64,000 nt of DNA from an uncultured Pelagibacteraceae bacterium (GTDB taxonomy: Bacteria; Pseudomonadota; Alphaproteobacteria; Pelagibacterales; Pelagibacteraceae). Location: the NCBI GenBank assembly GCA_902613915.1, contig CACMJB010000006.1:1-64000 (forward strand), given 5' to 3'. The notes under the pieces were generated by a model, which had not been told where the DNA came from, did not search any database, and saw only the letters and a list, made by a program, of their open reading frames with translations. Numbering within the stretch: position 1 is the stretch's first letter; each line of letters begins with the position of its first letter. The position numbers and the translations under genes are program-made. This document shows positions 26,799 to 36,157 of this stretch, piece by piece.

Positions 26799-28085
26799 AT
26801 GGAAAAAATTTTAACAAATGTAAGAATTATTGATCCTTCCCAAAAAATAGATGAGATTGGAAACATAATTATTGATGAAAAAGGTAAAATTAAATCAATA
26901 GGAAAAAAAACAAAACCCTCTGATGCTTCAAAAACAGCAGAAAAAATAGATTTACAAGGCAATATTGCTATTCCTGGAATAGTAGACATGAAAGCTTTTG
27001 TTGGTGAACCAGGATTTGAATATAAAGAAAATTTCAGGACACTTAGTCAAGCTGCTTTAGCAGGTGGAGTAACTTCGATTGTGACTATGCCAAATACTAA
27101 ACCAGTTATAGACAATGTATCAATGGTTGATTTTATAATTAGAAGAGGAAGAGATAAGGCCAAAGTTAACTTATACCCTTGTGCTGCTATAACAAGACAA
27201 TTAGAGGGGCAACAAATGTCAGAGTTTGGATTGTTAAAAGAAAGAGGAATAATTGGTTTTTCAGATGTAAATAAAACAATTCAAAATACAGAATTGATGT
27301 CTAGAATAATGAATTACGCTTCGGACTTAGATACACTCATTATGCAGCATGCAGAAGATTATGAGTTAGCAAAAAATTCTTGTATTAATGAAGGAGAAGT
27401 GGCAACAAGACTAGGTCTGCAGGGTGTATCTGATATAGCTGAAAGAATAATAATTGAAAGAGATCTTTCGTTATTGAGTGAGTTTCCTTGTAGGTATCAT
27501 ATAAATCAAATTTCTTCTAATAACTCTTTAAAAGTAATTGAAAAAAATAAATCTAACGGAATTAGATTTAGCACTGGGGTTTCAATCAATAACTTATCCC
27601 TTAATGAAAATGATATTGGAGAATTCAGAACATTCTTAAAGCTCTCACCTCCTCTAAGAACTGAAGATGATAGACTTTCATTGATAGATGGAATTAAGAA
27701 AGACCTAATAGATGTAATAGTCAGTGATCATACGCCTGAAGATGAAGAAAGTAAAAGGTTGCCTTTTGCACAAGCTGCGACTGGATCTATTGGTATTGAA
27801 ACATTACTTCCTCTCTCCTTAGAACTTTACCATAACAAGTCATTAACTCTGGAAAAAATAATTAAATGCTTAACAATTAATCCTGCAAAAATTTTAAAGA
27901 TAAATAAAGGAACTTTAAAAAAAGGATCTGATGCTGATATATGTATTTTCGATTTAGAAAAACCATGGATAGTTAAAGCAGAAGAATTAAAATCAAAATC
28001 TAAGAATACAGCAATAGAAAATAGAAAACTACAAGGTAAAGTAAAAATGACTTTTTTAAATGGAGAATTGGTTTATTTAAATTAA
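26799..28085 (+). CDS. pyrC: Dihydroorotase-like protein PyrC', probably non-catalytic
   Basis: Member of the cyclic amidohydrolase superfamily, 428 residues. The metal-binding HxH that normally lies in DxHxHLREPG is replaced: DMKAFVGEPG has Lys65 and Phe67. Later positions are partly kept (QHAED, YHINQ, SDHTPED). Pseudo-dihydroorotases encoded after pyrB are known, for example in Pseudomonas, where they support the aspartate carbamoyltransferase assembly; a similar FVGEPG form is common in alphaproteobacteria. I infer a structural role, with an active dihydroorotase elsewhere. Its stop overlaps the plsY start. Confidence 0.88.
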   Translation: MEKILTNVRIIDPSQKIDEIGNIIIDEKGKIKSIGKKTKPSDASKTAEKIDLQGNIAIPGIVDMKAFVGEPGFEYKENFRTLSQAALAGGVTSIVTMPNTKPVIDNVSMVDFIIRRGRDKAKVNLYPCAAITRQLEGQQMSEFGLLKERGIIGFSDVNKTIQNTELMSRIMNYASDLDTLIMQHAEDYELAKNSCINEGEVATRLGLQGVSDIAERIIIERDLSLLSEFPCRYHINQISSNNSLKVIEKNKSNGIRFSTGVSINNLSLNENDIGEFRTFLKLSPPLRTEDDRLSLIDGIKKDLIDVIVSDHTPEDEESKRLPFAQAATGSIGIETLLPLSLELYHNKSLTLEKIIKCLTINPAKILKINKGTLKKGSDADICIFDLEKPWIVKAEELKSKSKNTAIENRKLQGKVKMTFLNGELVYLN

Positions 28086-28660
28086 TGGATATAAATTTAA
28101 TTATAGTTGCTGGTTATTCATATTTACTTGGTTCAATACCGTTTGGATTAATACTTACTAAATTATTTTTAAAAAAAGATATTAGAGATGTTGGGTCTGG
28201 TAACATTGGAACAACAAATGTTTTGAGAACAGGAAAAAAATCTTTGGCTGCTACCACTCTTCTCTTAGATGTGCTTAAAGGTTATTTGTCAGTTGTAATT
28301 ACTTTTCATTATTTCGAAGATTTGATTTCTTATTCAGCTCTTTTATGTTTTGTGGGACATATTTTTCCGATTTGGTTGAAGTTTAAAGGTGGGAAAGGTG
28401 TAGCAACTTATCTTGGAGTAATATTAGCTCTATCATATAAATTCTTTTTAATTTTTGGCATCAGCTGGTTAATTTTAACTTTTCTTTTTAGACTTGTTTC
28501 ATTGTCTTCGATTGTTTCAACATTAATAATTTTTTTATATTCATACTTTTTTGAAAACAATAATTCTTCTTTAATACTTTTTATCTTTTTTATAATAATT
28601 CTTTATACTCATAGAGAAAATATAGTCAGATTAAAAAACTCTTCGGAAAATAAAATTTAG
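28085..28660 (+). CDS. plsY: Acyl-phosphate:glycerol-3-phosphate acyltransferase
   Basis: Membrane enzyme starting phospholipid synthesis. At 191 residues with about five helices, it shows the three PlsY loops: YLLGSIPFGLI, DVGSGNIGTTNVLR and GHIFPIWLKFKGGKGVATYLG. It overlaps the preceding gene by one base. In many alphaproteobacteria dprA comes next; here only 75 bases separate it from topA. Confidence 0.96.
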   Translation: MDINLIIVAGYSYLLGSIPFGLILTKLFLKKDIRDVGSGNIGTTNVLRTGKKSLAATTLLLDVLKGYLSVVITFHYFEDLISYSALLCFVGHIFPIWLKFKGGKGVATYLGVILALSYKFFLIFGISWLILTFLFRLVSLSSIVSTLIIFLYSYFFENNNSSLILFIFFIIILYTHRENIVRLKNSSENKI

Positions 28661-28735
28661 TTATAATCATTGTCTTTTTTCATTTTTTAAATAAAAAAAT
28701 TGACAAACTCATTTTATTTTGAAAATAAACAATTA

Positions 28736-31303
28736 ATGAATTTGGTTATTGTTGAAAGTCCAGCTAAAGCTAAAACTATAAATAAATATTTAGGAAAAGA
28801 TTATTTAGTTTTAGCAAGTTATGGTCACATAAGAGATCTGCCATCAAAGAATGGTTCTGTTGATCCTGAAAACAAGTTTCAAATGGAATGGGAAATAGAT
28901 TCTTTTTCAAAAAAATATTTAAAAGAAATTACTAATGCAGCTGAAGACTCAGATAAAATTATATTAGCTACTGACCCTGATCGCGAAGGAGAAGCAATAG
29001 CTTGGCATGTAAAGGAAGTTTTAGAGAAAAAAAAACTATTAAAAGATAAAAATTTAGAGCGAGTTGTTTTTAATGAGATAACAAAGAATGCAATCCTTGA
29101 TGCGATTAAAAATCCACGAGATATTCATTTGCCTTTGGTTGAAGCTTATCTTGCTAGACGAGCATTAGACTATTTAGTTGGTTTTAATATCTCTCCTATT
29201 TTGTGGACAAAATTACCAGGATCAAAATCAGCAGGAAGAGTTCAATCTGTAGCTTTAAAATTAATTACAGAAAGAGAAAAAGAGATTGAATTATTTAAAC
29301 CTGAGGAATATTGGACACTCACTTCAGATTTTACAAATAAAGATAATAAAAATATTTTTTCTAAATTAAGTTTATATAATGGTGAAAAAATAGAAAGATT
29401 TTCTTTTAAAAATAAAGATGAGATTCAACAGGCAGTAGATGTAATCAACAAAACTAAATTTAAAATTGCTGATGTTAATACAAAATTATTTAGAAGAAAT
29501 CCTATAGCGCCTTTTACTACCTCGACTTTGCAACAGACTGCTTCTGGTAGATTTGGATTTGGTGCATCTAGGACAATGCAAATTGCCCAAAGACTTTATC
29601 AAGGAGTTGATATCGAGGGAGAAACAACTGGATTAATCACTTACATGAGAACAGACGGAACTAACATTTCAAAAGAAGCAATAAGTGATTTTAGAAAATT
29701 CATAGAAAAAGATTATGGAAATAAATATTTACCTGAAACTCCTAATAGTTTTACAGGAAAAAAAGCAAAAAATGCTCAAGAAGCTCACGAAGCTATTAGA
29801 CCTACAGATGTAAAGAGAAAACCGTCAGATATAAAAAAATATGTTAATGCTGATCAATTTAAACTTTATGAATTAATTTGGTCTAGAGCCTTATCGTCTC
29901 AAATGACGCCAGCAGAATTTGATAGGAATACAATAATAATTTCTTCCGCAGATAATAAGATAAATTTTAGAGCAAGCGGGTCAGTAATTAAATTTGATGG
30001 TTTCCTCAAAGTTTATCAAGTTCAAGAAACGGATGAGGATGCAAAAAATATTTTACCAGAGGTAAAAGTTGGGGAAGAAATAAACATACTTAAATTAAAC
30101 GATGAGCAACATTTCACTGACCCTCCTCCACGATATTCTGAAGCGAGTTTAGTAAAGAAAATGGAAGAATTGGGTATCGGTAGACCATCCACTTACGCCA
30201 GTATTATATCGGTTTTATCAACTAGAAATTACGTAGAACTAATGAATAAAAGATTTCATCCAACTGATAGAGGAAAGTTAATATCAGCTTTTTTAGAGAA
30301 ACTATTTTCTAAGTATGTTGACTATAATTTTACAGCAGATCTAGAAAATCAACTTGATGAGATTACTAGCGGAAAGATTGAATGGGTTGAGGTTTTAAAC
30401 AATTTTTGGAAGGATTTTTACGAAAATGTGGGAAAAGTTAAAGAAAAAAGGACTAGAGAAGTACTTGATTTATTAAATGAAAGCTTAGGAGCATTAATTT
30501 TTGAAAGAGATGAAAAAGATGCAATAGATAGAAAATGTAAGCTATGTTCTGATGGTCAATTAAGTCTAAAGAATAGCTTTAGAGGTGGAGCTTTTATTGG
30601 TTGCTCAAACTATCCTGATTGTAAATTTACGAGACCGCTATCTAAAAGTAAAGCAGCTACGCAATATAACTTAGCTGAACCAAAACTTTTAGGCCAAAAT
30701 GAAAAAGGGAAAGATATTTATTTAAAAAATGGAAGATTCGGACCCTACCTTCAGTATGAAAAGGAAAAAGAGGAATTAGAAACAAAAAAAAAGAAAGGTA
30801 GAAAGAAAAAAAGTGAGAACGAACATTTAAAAAACGTGTCTATACCAAAAGGAATTGAAGTCGATAGTGTTGACTTAGATAAAGCTAAATATTTATGCTC
30901 ACTTCCAAAAGTTTTGGGACAGCATCCTGAAAACGGACAAGATATAACATTAAATTCTGGAAGATTTGGTCCTTATCTTAAATGTGAAAATAAATCAGCA
31001 AGACTTGAAAATGTGGAAGATCTTTTCTCAATTGGTTTGAATAGAGCCATTACATTAATTGCTGAAGCAAAACCAGGTCGAATATCATCTTCATTAATAA
31101 AAGATCTTGGAGAACATCCAGAGGATAAAAAACCAGTAAGAATTATGAAAGGTCAGTACGGTCCTTATATAAAATATAAATCTTTAAACGCAACAATTCC
31201 AGAAGAGAAAGATCCAAATGAGTTAACTATGGAAGAGGCTTTAATTTTAATAGAAAAAAGAAGAGAATACGATAAAGCTAAAAAAAAAGGTAAAAGAAAA
31301 TGA
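28736..31303 (+). CDS. topA: DNA topoisomerase I
   Basis: Relaxes negative supercoils through a 5'-phosphotyrosine. I start at the ATG giving MNLVIVESPAKAKTI (855 residues), not an upstream TTG. The Toprim acidic triad is in TDPDREGE, the nucleophile is Tyr303 in ITYMRTDG, and one C4 zinc motif lies in CKLCSDG...CSNYPDC. Three C-terminal repeats with the core RFGPYL or QYGPYI follow, separated by Lys-rich linkers. A TTGACA lies 36 bases upstream, without a good -10. It overlaps ridA by four bases. Confidence 0.97.
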   Translation: MNLVIVESPAKAKTINKYLGKDYLVLASYGHIRDLPSKNGSVDPENKFQMEWEIDSFSKKYLKEITNAAEDSDKIILATDPDREGEAIAWHVKEVLEKKKLLKDKNLERVVFNEITKNAILDAIKNPRDIHLPLVEAYLARRALDYLVGFNISPILWTKLPGSKSAGRVQSVALKLITEREKEIELFKPEEYWTLTSDFTNKDNKNIFSKLSLYNGEKIERFSFKNKDEIQQAVDVINKTKFKIADVNTKLFRRNPIAPFTTSTLQQTASGRFGFGASRTMQIAQRLYQGVDIEGETTGLITYMRTDGTNISKEAISDFRKFIEKDYGNKYLPETPNSFTGKKAKNAQEAHEAIRPTDVKRKPSDIKKYVNADQFKLYELIWSRALSSQMTPAEFDRNTIIISSADNKINFRASGSVIKFDGFLKVYQVQETDEDAKNILPEVKVGEEINILKLNDEQHFTDPPPRYSEASLVKKMEELGIGRPSTYASIISVLSTRNYVELMNKRFHPTDRGKLISAFLEKLFSKYVDYNFTADLENQLDEITSGKIEWVEVLNNFWKDFYENVGKVKEKRTREVLDLLNESLGALIFERDEKDAIDRKCKLCSDGQLSLKNSFRGGAFIGCSNYPDCKFTRPLSKSKAATQYNLAEPKLLGQNEKGKDIYLKNGRFGPYLQYEKEKEELETKKKKGRKKKSENEHLKNVSIPKGIEVDSVDLDKAKYLCSLPKVLGQHPENGQDITLNSGRFGPYLKCENKSARLENVEDLFSIGLNRAITLIAEAKPGRISSSLIKDLGEHPEDKKPVRIMKGQYGPYIKYKSLNATIPEEKDPNELTMEEALILIEKRREYDKAKKKGKRK

Positions 31304-31764
31304 ATAAGATTGAAAATAAAATTAAAGAGTTAAATATAAAATTGCCAGATCCCAAACCGCCAGTTGGAGCTTACGTTGCGACTAAAATTGTTGGTAATTT
31401 ACTTTTCATTTCCGGACAAATCTCAGCTGATGAAAATATGAATTTAATAAAAGGTAAAGTTGGAGAAGAATTAACTTTAGATCAAGCTTATAAGGCAGCA
31501 GAACGATGTGGTTTAAGCCTTTTAGCACATGCAAAAAAAGCTTGCGATGGTGATTTAGAAAAAATTAAATCTTGTGTAAAATTAACAGGATATGTGAATT
31601 CTTCAAATAATTTTAATGACCAACCAAAAGTAATAAATGGAGCATCAGATATTATAGTAAAAATTCTTGGCGATAAAGGTATGCACACAAGAGCCGCGGT
31701 AAGTGTAAACAGTCTACCTTTAGGAGTAGCTGTAGAGGTTGATGGAGTTTTTGAAATTAATTAG
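31300..31764 (+). CDS. RidA-family (YjgF) enamine/imine deaminase-like protein
   Basis: Protein of 154 residues with the YjgF/RidA fold: FISGQIS, QAYKAAERCGLSLLA and HTRAAVSVNSLPLGVAVEVDG, which holds the conserved Arg of deaminating members. It is longer than canonical RidA and belongs to a different subgroup, so the reactive-enamine deaminase activity is likely but not certain. It is coupled to topA, an unusual partner; rnr often sits there in relatives. Its end overlaps convergent ugd by eight bases. Confidence 0.85.
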   Translation: MNKIENKIKELNIKLPDPKPPVGAYVATKIVGNLLFISGQISADENMNLIKGKVGEELTLDQAYKAAERCGLSLLAHAKKACDGDLEKIKSCVKLTGYVNSSNNFNDQPKVINGASDIIVKILGDKGMHTRAAVSVNSLPLGVAVEVDGVFEIN

Positions 31765-33061
31765 TATTTGGTCTTCCAATAGAGAAATATTCAATCTTTT
31801 TATTTAACATTTCTTCAGGGTTGTAAAGATTTCTTAAATCATAAACCTTAAAATTCTTTTTTTTATTCAATTTTTTGAAGTCTAAAGACTTAAATTCATC
31901 CCATTCTGTCAAAAGAATAATTAAGTCTGAGTCCTTGCATGTATCTTTAATATTTTTCTTAAATTCACAATTTTTAAGTTTTTTAAATTCTTCTTTTTCT
32001 CCTGATGGATCGTAATAAGTTACTATTGCACCTTTCTTGCAATAATAAGGAATCATTTTTAAACTTGTGGAATCTCTCATATCGTCAGTATTAGGTTTAA
32101 ATGTTACGCCTAAAATAGATATTTTCTTGTTCTTTAAATTATTTCCCAATATTTTATGAACTCTTTTTGTGAGTAAATTTACTCTCTCTTGATTAGATTT
32201 AATTACAGATTTTACGATTGATAAATCTATTTTAAATCTTTCTGCAGCTGAAACTAGGCCTTTTGTGTCTTTAGGAAAACAAGAGCCACCATAAGCTGGT
32301 CCGGCTCTTAAAAATCTGCTGCCAATTCTGGAGTCTGATCCAATACCTAAAGCTACATCTTCAATATCTATACCTGATTTTTCGCAAAGATTTGCTAATT
32401 CATTTATAAAAGTTATTTTAGTTGCTAGAAAAGCATTAGCTGCATACTTAATTAATTCTGCACCTCTTCTAGACGTGGTAAAAAATTTAGCGCCTTTACT
32501 TATTAAAGGTGAGTAGAGCTTTTTCATTATGTTAAATTCACTTTTACTATTTGAACCAATTACAATTCTATCAGGATATCTAAAATCTCTAATAGCTTCA
32601 CCCTCTCTTAGAAATTCTGGGTTAGATATTATTGAGAAAAGTTTTTTCTTTTTTTTAAGTATTTTTTCTATCTCGTCGCCAGTTCCGACTGGTACGGTAG
32701 ATTTAGTCACAATAATTTTCTTTTTTTTAGAATATGAAAGTATTTCTCTTACACATTTATAAACAAAAGATAAATTAACTTTAAGTGTTCCTTTTTTATT
32801 TGGTGTTCCAACACAAATAAAAATTATATCAGATGCATTTATTGCTTTTTTTAAATCAGTTGTAAAAATTAAACGTTTAGCATTAAAATTTTTTTTTATT
32901 AATTCATCTAAACCTGGTTCATAAATAGGTGAAATTCCTGAGTTTAGTTTTTTTATTTTATTTATATCTTTATCTACACAGTAAACTTGATTTCCAATAT
33001 CAGCAAAACAAGTTCCACTAACTAAACCAACATATCCTGTTCCAATCATGCATAATTTCAT
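31757..33061 (-). CDS. ugd: UDP-glucose 6-dehydrogenase
   Basis: Oxidises UDP-glucose to UDP-glucuronate with two NAD+. The N-terminal Rossmann motif GTGYVGLVSG, STVPVGTGD, ISNPEFLREG and catalytic Cys261 in AYGGSCFPKD are intact across 434 residues. It lies three bases after galU, which supplies UDP-glucose, so the pair feeds nucleotide sugar for surface polysaccharide. No glycosyltransferase genes are adjacent. Confidence 0.97.
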   Translation of the reverse strand: MKLCMIGTGYVGLVSGTCFADIGNQVYCVDKDINKIKKLNSGISPIYEPGLDELIKKNFNAKRLIFTTDLKKAINASDIIFICVGTPNKKGTLKVNLSFVYKCVREILSYSKKKKIIVTKSTVPVGTGDEIEKILKKKKKLFSIISNPEFLREGEAIRDFRYPDRIVIGSNSKSEFNIMKKLYSPLISKGAKFFTTSRRGAELIKYAANAFLATKITFINELANLCEKSGIDIEDVALGIGSDSRIGSRFLRAGPAYGGSCFPKDTKGLVSAAERFKIDLSIVKSVIKSNQERVNLLTKRVHKILGNNLKNKKISILGVTFKPNTDDMRDSTSLKMIPYYCKKGAIVTYYDPSGEKEEFKKLKNCEFKKNIKDTCKDSDLIILLTEWDEFKSLDFKKLNKKKNFKVYDLRNLYNPEEMLNKKIEYFSIGRPNTN

Positions 33062-33064
33062 TAT

Positions 33065-33877
33065 TTACCTTTTATTTATTCTTAGACCTGAGTTTATGTA
33101 ACCCTGTAGTGTTCCACAGTCTAAATAAGTACCTTTAAAAATATTACCGTAGAATTTATTATCTTTGTTAATTAAATTTTTTATAGCATCAGTAATATGC
33201 AGCTCTCCTCCTTTACCAGGTTTTAATTTTTTAATTTCATTAAAGATTTTAGAGCTTAGTATATATCTTCCTATTATTGCAAAATTTGATGGCGCTTTTT
33301 TGATACTTGGTTTTTCTACAACATCTTTTATTTCAAAATGACTTTTTTTCTTATTTTTAATTGACAAAATTCCCCATCTAGACACTGTCTTTCTTTCTAC
33401 TTTTTTTGTAGCAATGACAGATCCTTTTGTCTTTTTGTGTAATTTAATCATTTCTTTTGAACAATTTTTTTTAATAATCAGATCATCAGGAAGTAACATC
33501 AAAAAATACTTATCTTTTATAAATCTTTGACACTTTAAAACTGCATCACCAGTTCCTTTAGGCTTGTTTTGGTAAACAAATTTAATCATTTTTTGATACT
33601 TTTTAATTTTTTTATATTCTTCGATTATTCTTTTATCTTTTTTCTTCTTAATAATTTTTTTATAAAAATTATCATTAAAAAAATATTTTTTTATAGATAG
33701 TTTATTTTTAGAGATTATGAATATAAATTCTTTAATACCTGCATCAAGACATTCCTCTAAAATGTATTCTAAATTAGTCTTTCCATTTATTGGTAATAGT
33801 TCTTTAGGCATAACACTAGTTAATGGAAGCATTCTAGTACCTAGTCCAGCTAAAGGAATAATTGCTTGTTTTATCAT
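33065..33877 (-). CDS. galU: UTP-glucose-1-phosphate uridylyltransferase
   Basis: Makes UDP-glucose from UTP and glucose 1-phosphate. The nucleotidyltransferase motif PLAGLGTRMLPLTSVMPKELLPI opens the protein; KPKGTGDAVL, LLPDDL and VEKPSIKKAPSNFAIIGRYIL follow. At 270 residues it is slightly short for GalU, with compact loops. It diverges from panC across 38 bases and heads the galU-ugd pair. Confidence 0.95.
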   Translation of the reverse strand: MIKQAIIPLAGLGTRMLPLTSVMPKELLPINGKTNLEYILEECLDAGIKEFIFIISKNKLSIKKYFFNDNFYKKIIKKKKDKRIIEEYKKIKKYQKMIKFVYQNKPKGTGDAVLKCQRFIKDKYFLMLLPDDLIIKKNCSKEMIKLHKKTKGSVIATKKVERKTVSRWGILSIKNKKKSHFEIKDVVEKPSIKKAPSNFAIIGRYILSSKIFNEIKKLKPGKGGELHITDAIKNLINKDNKFYGNIFKGTYLDCGTLQGYINSGLRINKR

Positions 33878-33891
33878 TAGATTCTTATAAT
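33862..33891 (+). promoter_or_regulatory. Candidate promoter of panC
   Basis: TTGCTT (33862-33867), 18 bases, and a perfect TATAAT (33886-33891). The predicted start lies about 18 bases before the panC ATG, and a Shine-Dalgarno AAAGGA follows. Confidence 0.5.
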
Positions 33892-33915
33892 AGTCATTAT
33901 CATTGCTTAAAGGAA

Positions 33916-34719
33916 ATGAAAATATTTAAAGACAGAAAAAATCTTCAGAATGAAATTCTTAACACAAAAGGTATATCTTTTGTGCCTACTATGGGAGGGT
34001 TACATAAGGGTCATATATCTTTAATTAAAAAATCAAAGAAAACTAAACTTAAAACTCTAGTTTCAATATTTGTGAACCCAAAACAGTTTAATGAAAAAAA
34101 AGACTTTAAATCATATCCAAGAAATCAAAAAAAAGATTTAAAAATATTAAAAAACCTAAAAGTTGATTATTTATATTTACCTTCAATAAAGGACATTTAT
34201 AGTTTTGAGCCAAAAAACAAAGTTTTTTTAGATAAATTTTCAAAACAATTATGTGGAAAATATAGAAAAGGTCATTTTCCTGGAGTTCTAAATGTAGTTA
34301 ATAGATTTTTAGATATTATAAAACCAAAGAAATTATTTATGGGGAAAAAAGATTTTCAACAACTATATTTAGTAAAAAAACACATTATAAAAAGAAAGAT
34401 AAATACAAAGATTGTAGAATGTGAAACTATTCGAGAAAAAAATGGTATCGCATGTTCTTCAAGGAATTATAGATTAAATTTAAAACACAAAAAAGTTGCT
34501 TCAAAAATCTTCCATTACCTTAAAAAAATTAAATACAAATTTAACTTTATCAATCCAAATTTATTGAAAAAAGAGATAATTAAACTAGGTGCTAATAAAA
34601 TTGATTATATTGAATTTTATAATATTAGAAGTTTTAAAAGATCTAAAAAACTAGATAAAAATAATAGAATTTTTATTGCTTATTTTTTAAACAATGTAAG
34701 ACTAATTGATAATATTTAG
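33916..34719 (+). CDS. panC: Pantothenate synthetase
   Basis: ATP-dependent ligation of pantoate and beta-alanine. The nucleotidyl-transferase motifs VPTMGGLHKGH and VSIFVNPKQF, the KLFMGKKDFQQL loop and the SSRNY motif are present. I start at the ATG at 33916 (267 residues), preceded by AAAGGA; the longer frame would run across the galU start. The last four bases overlap convergent mgtE. panB is not adjacent. Confidence 0.95.
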   Translation: MKIFKDRKNLQNEILNTKGISFVPTMGGLHKGHISLIKKSKKTKLKTLVSIFVNPKQFNEKKDFKSYPRNQKKDLKILKNLKVDYLYLPSIKDIYSFEPKNKVFLDKFSKQLCGKYRKGHFPGVLNVVNRFLDIIKPKKLFMGKKDFQQLYLVKKHIIKRKINTKIVECETIREKNGIACSSRNYRLNLKHKKVASKIFHYLKKIKYKFNFINPNLLKKEIIKLGANKIDYIEFYNIRSFKRSKKLDKNNRIFIAYFLNNVRLIDNI

Positions 34720-36095
34720 TTAAGAAAATAATAAGAGCCTAATCCAAGAAATGATAAAAAGCCGATAACATCTGTTATAGTTGTAACAAAAACACTTGAT
34801 GCTAAAGCAGGATCGATATTAATCTTTTTTAATGAAACAGGAACTAAAATTCCAAACAAGCCCGCAACTATCATATTTAATATCATCGAAACCCCAATTA
34901 ATAATGAAAGATTCATATCTTTGAACCAAAGTTGAACAATTACAGCTGTAATAATTGCAAAAATAATTCCATTCAATATACCAATAAGAAATTCTTTTCC
35001 TACAACACGATTAAAGTTACTTTTTGAAAGCTCTTGAGTTGCAATTGCTCTTATAGTTACAGCTAATGTTTGCATTCCAGCATTACCACCCATTGATGCT
35101 ACTATTGGCATTAAAAAAGCAAGTGCCACCATTTGTTCGATTGAAGCACCAAAAAAACTTATTACCCACGTGGCTAATAGAGCAGTAAATAAATTTAATA
35201 GCAGCCAATTAAACCTTCTTTTTGTTTTCAATAAGACGCTATCTGTTATTTCTTCATCACCTACTCCAGCTAAACGTAATGCATCTTCTTCTGCTTCTTC
35301 TTGAACAACTGTCACTACATCATCTGCAGTGATCATTCCCACCAATTTGTTTTCTTTATTAACCACACCTGCAGAAACAAGATTATAGTTTTCAAATGCA
35401 TGACCTACTTCTTCTTTGTCCATATTGACTGAAATTAATACTGGCATCTCAGCCATAATAGAATTCATTTTTGAATCTCTTGGTGTTCTTAAAACTCTTG
35501 ATGAAGGTACGGTTCCTATAGGTTTAAAATCATTATCAACAATAAAAATTTCTAAAAATTCTTCGGGTAAATTTTTGTCTTCTCTTAAATAATCTATAGT
35601 TTGACCAACAGTCCAATTACTCGGAACTGCGGTAAACTCTCTTTGCATTATACGGGCTGCTGAGTCTTCTGGATAACTTAATCCTTCTTGTAATAAAAAT
35701 TTATCTTTAGGAGGTAATTTTTCTAATACTTTTTCTTTAGTATCTTTGTTGATATTTTCTAAAATTTTGATGGCATTATCAGACTCTAATCTTCTTATTA
35801 TTTTTGTTAATGAATCAATTGATAAGTGTTGTAACACTTCACTTTGAACAGACTCATTAAGTTCAATAAATATTTCAGGATCAATATTGAATGATTCTAT
35901 CTCAATTAATTTTGTTCTAGTATCTATATTTAAATTTTCAATTAAGTTAGCAATATCGGCTGCATGTAAATCATTAAGTGTTTGATTAATGAAATCTACA
36001 TTTCTATTTTGAATATTATTGCTAAAAGTGTTTATAAATTCTTTATTAAAATCTAAATTGACTTTCTTATTTCCTGTTGATTTGAGCAAAGCCAT
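34716..36095 (-). CDS. mgtE: Magnesium transporter MgtE
   Basis: Mg2+ channel of 459 residues. A cytosolic N domain of helical repeats (about 20-150) is followed by two CBS domains (about 150-270, including VSAGVVNKENKLVGMITADDV), a connecting helix and five membrane helices with MGGNAGMQTLAV, the pore segment. A Shine-Dalgarno (AAGAGG) precedes the ATG. No M-box-like riboswitch is visible in the short 5' region. Confidence 0.96.
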   Translation of the reverse strand: MALLKSTGNKKVNLDFNKEFINTFSNNIQNRNVDFINQTLNDLHAADIANLIENLNIDTRTKLIEIESFNIDPEIFIELNESVQSEVLQHLSIDSLTKIIRRLESDNAIKILENINKDTKEKVLEKLPPKDKFLLQEGLSYPEDSAARIMQREFTAVPSNWTVGQTIDYLREDKNLPEEFLEIFIVDNDFKPIGTVPSSRVLRTPRDSKMNSIMAEMPVLISVNMDKEEVGHAFENYNLVSAGVVNKENKLVGMITADDVVTVVQEEAEEDALRLAGVGDEEITDSVLLKTKRRFNWLLLNLFTALLATWVISFFGASIEQMVALAFLMPIVASMGGNAGMQTLAVTIRAIATQELSKSNFNRVVGKEFLIGILNGIIFAIITAVIVQLWFKDMNLSLLIGVSMILNMIVAGLFGILVPVSLKKINIDPALASSVFVTTITDVIGFLSFLGLGSYYFLN

Positions 36096-36120
36096 AAATA
36101 CCTCTTAAAATTTTTTTCTG

Positions 36121-36149
36121 AGACTATTAGTCTATTAAATGATAAAATT
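36121..36149 (-). promoter_or_regulatory. Candidate mgtE promoter with a palindrome across its -10
   Basis: On the minus strand TTGAAT (36144-36149), 17 bases, TAATAG (36121-36133 region). The perfect palindrome AGACTAATAGTCT (36121-36133) covers the -10. It lies midway between the divergent mgtE and lipB starts and could be an operator for either. Confidence 0.4.
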
Positions 36150-36157
36150 CAAATTAA

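Noticed and set aside
36096-36157. Magnesium riboswitch upstream of mgtE
   Set aside because: The gap is only 62 bases and no M-box elements are visible.
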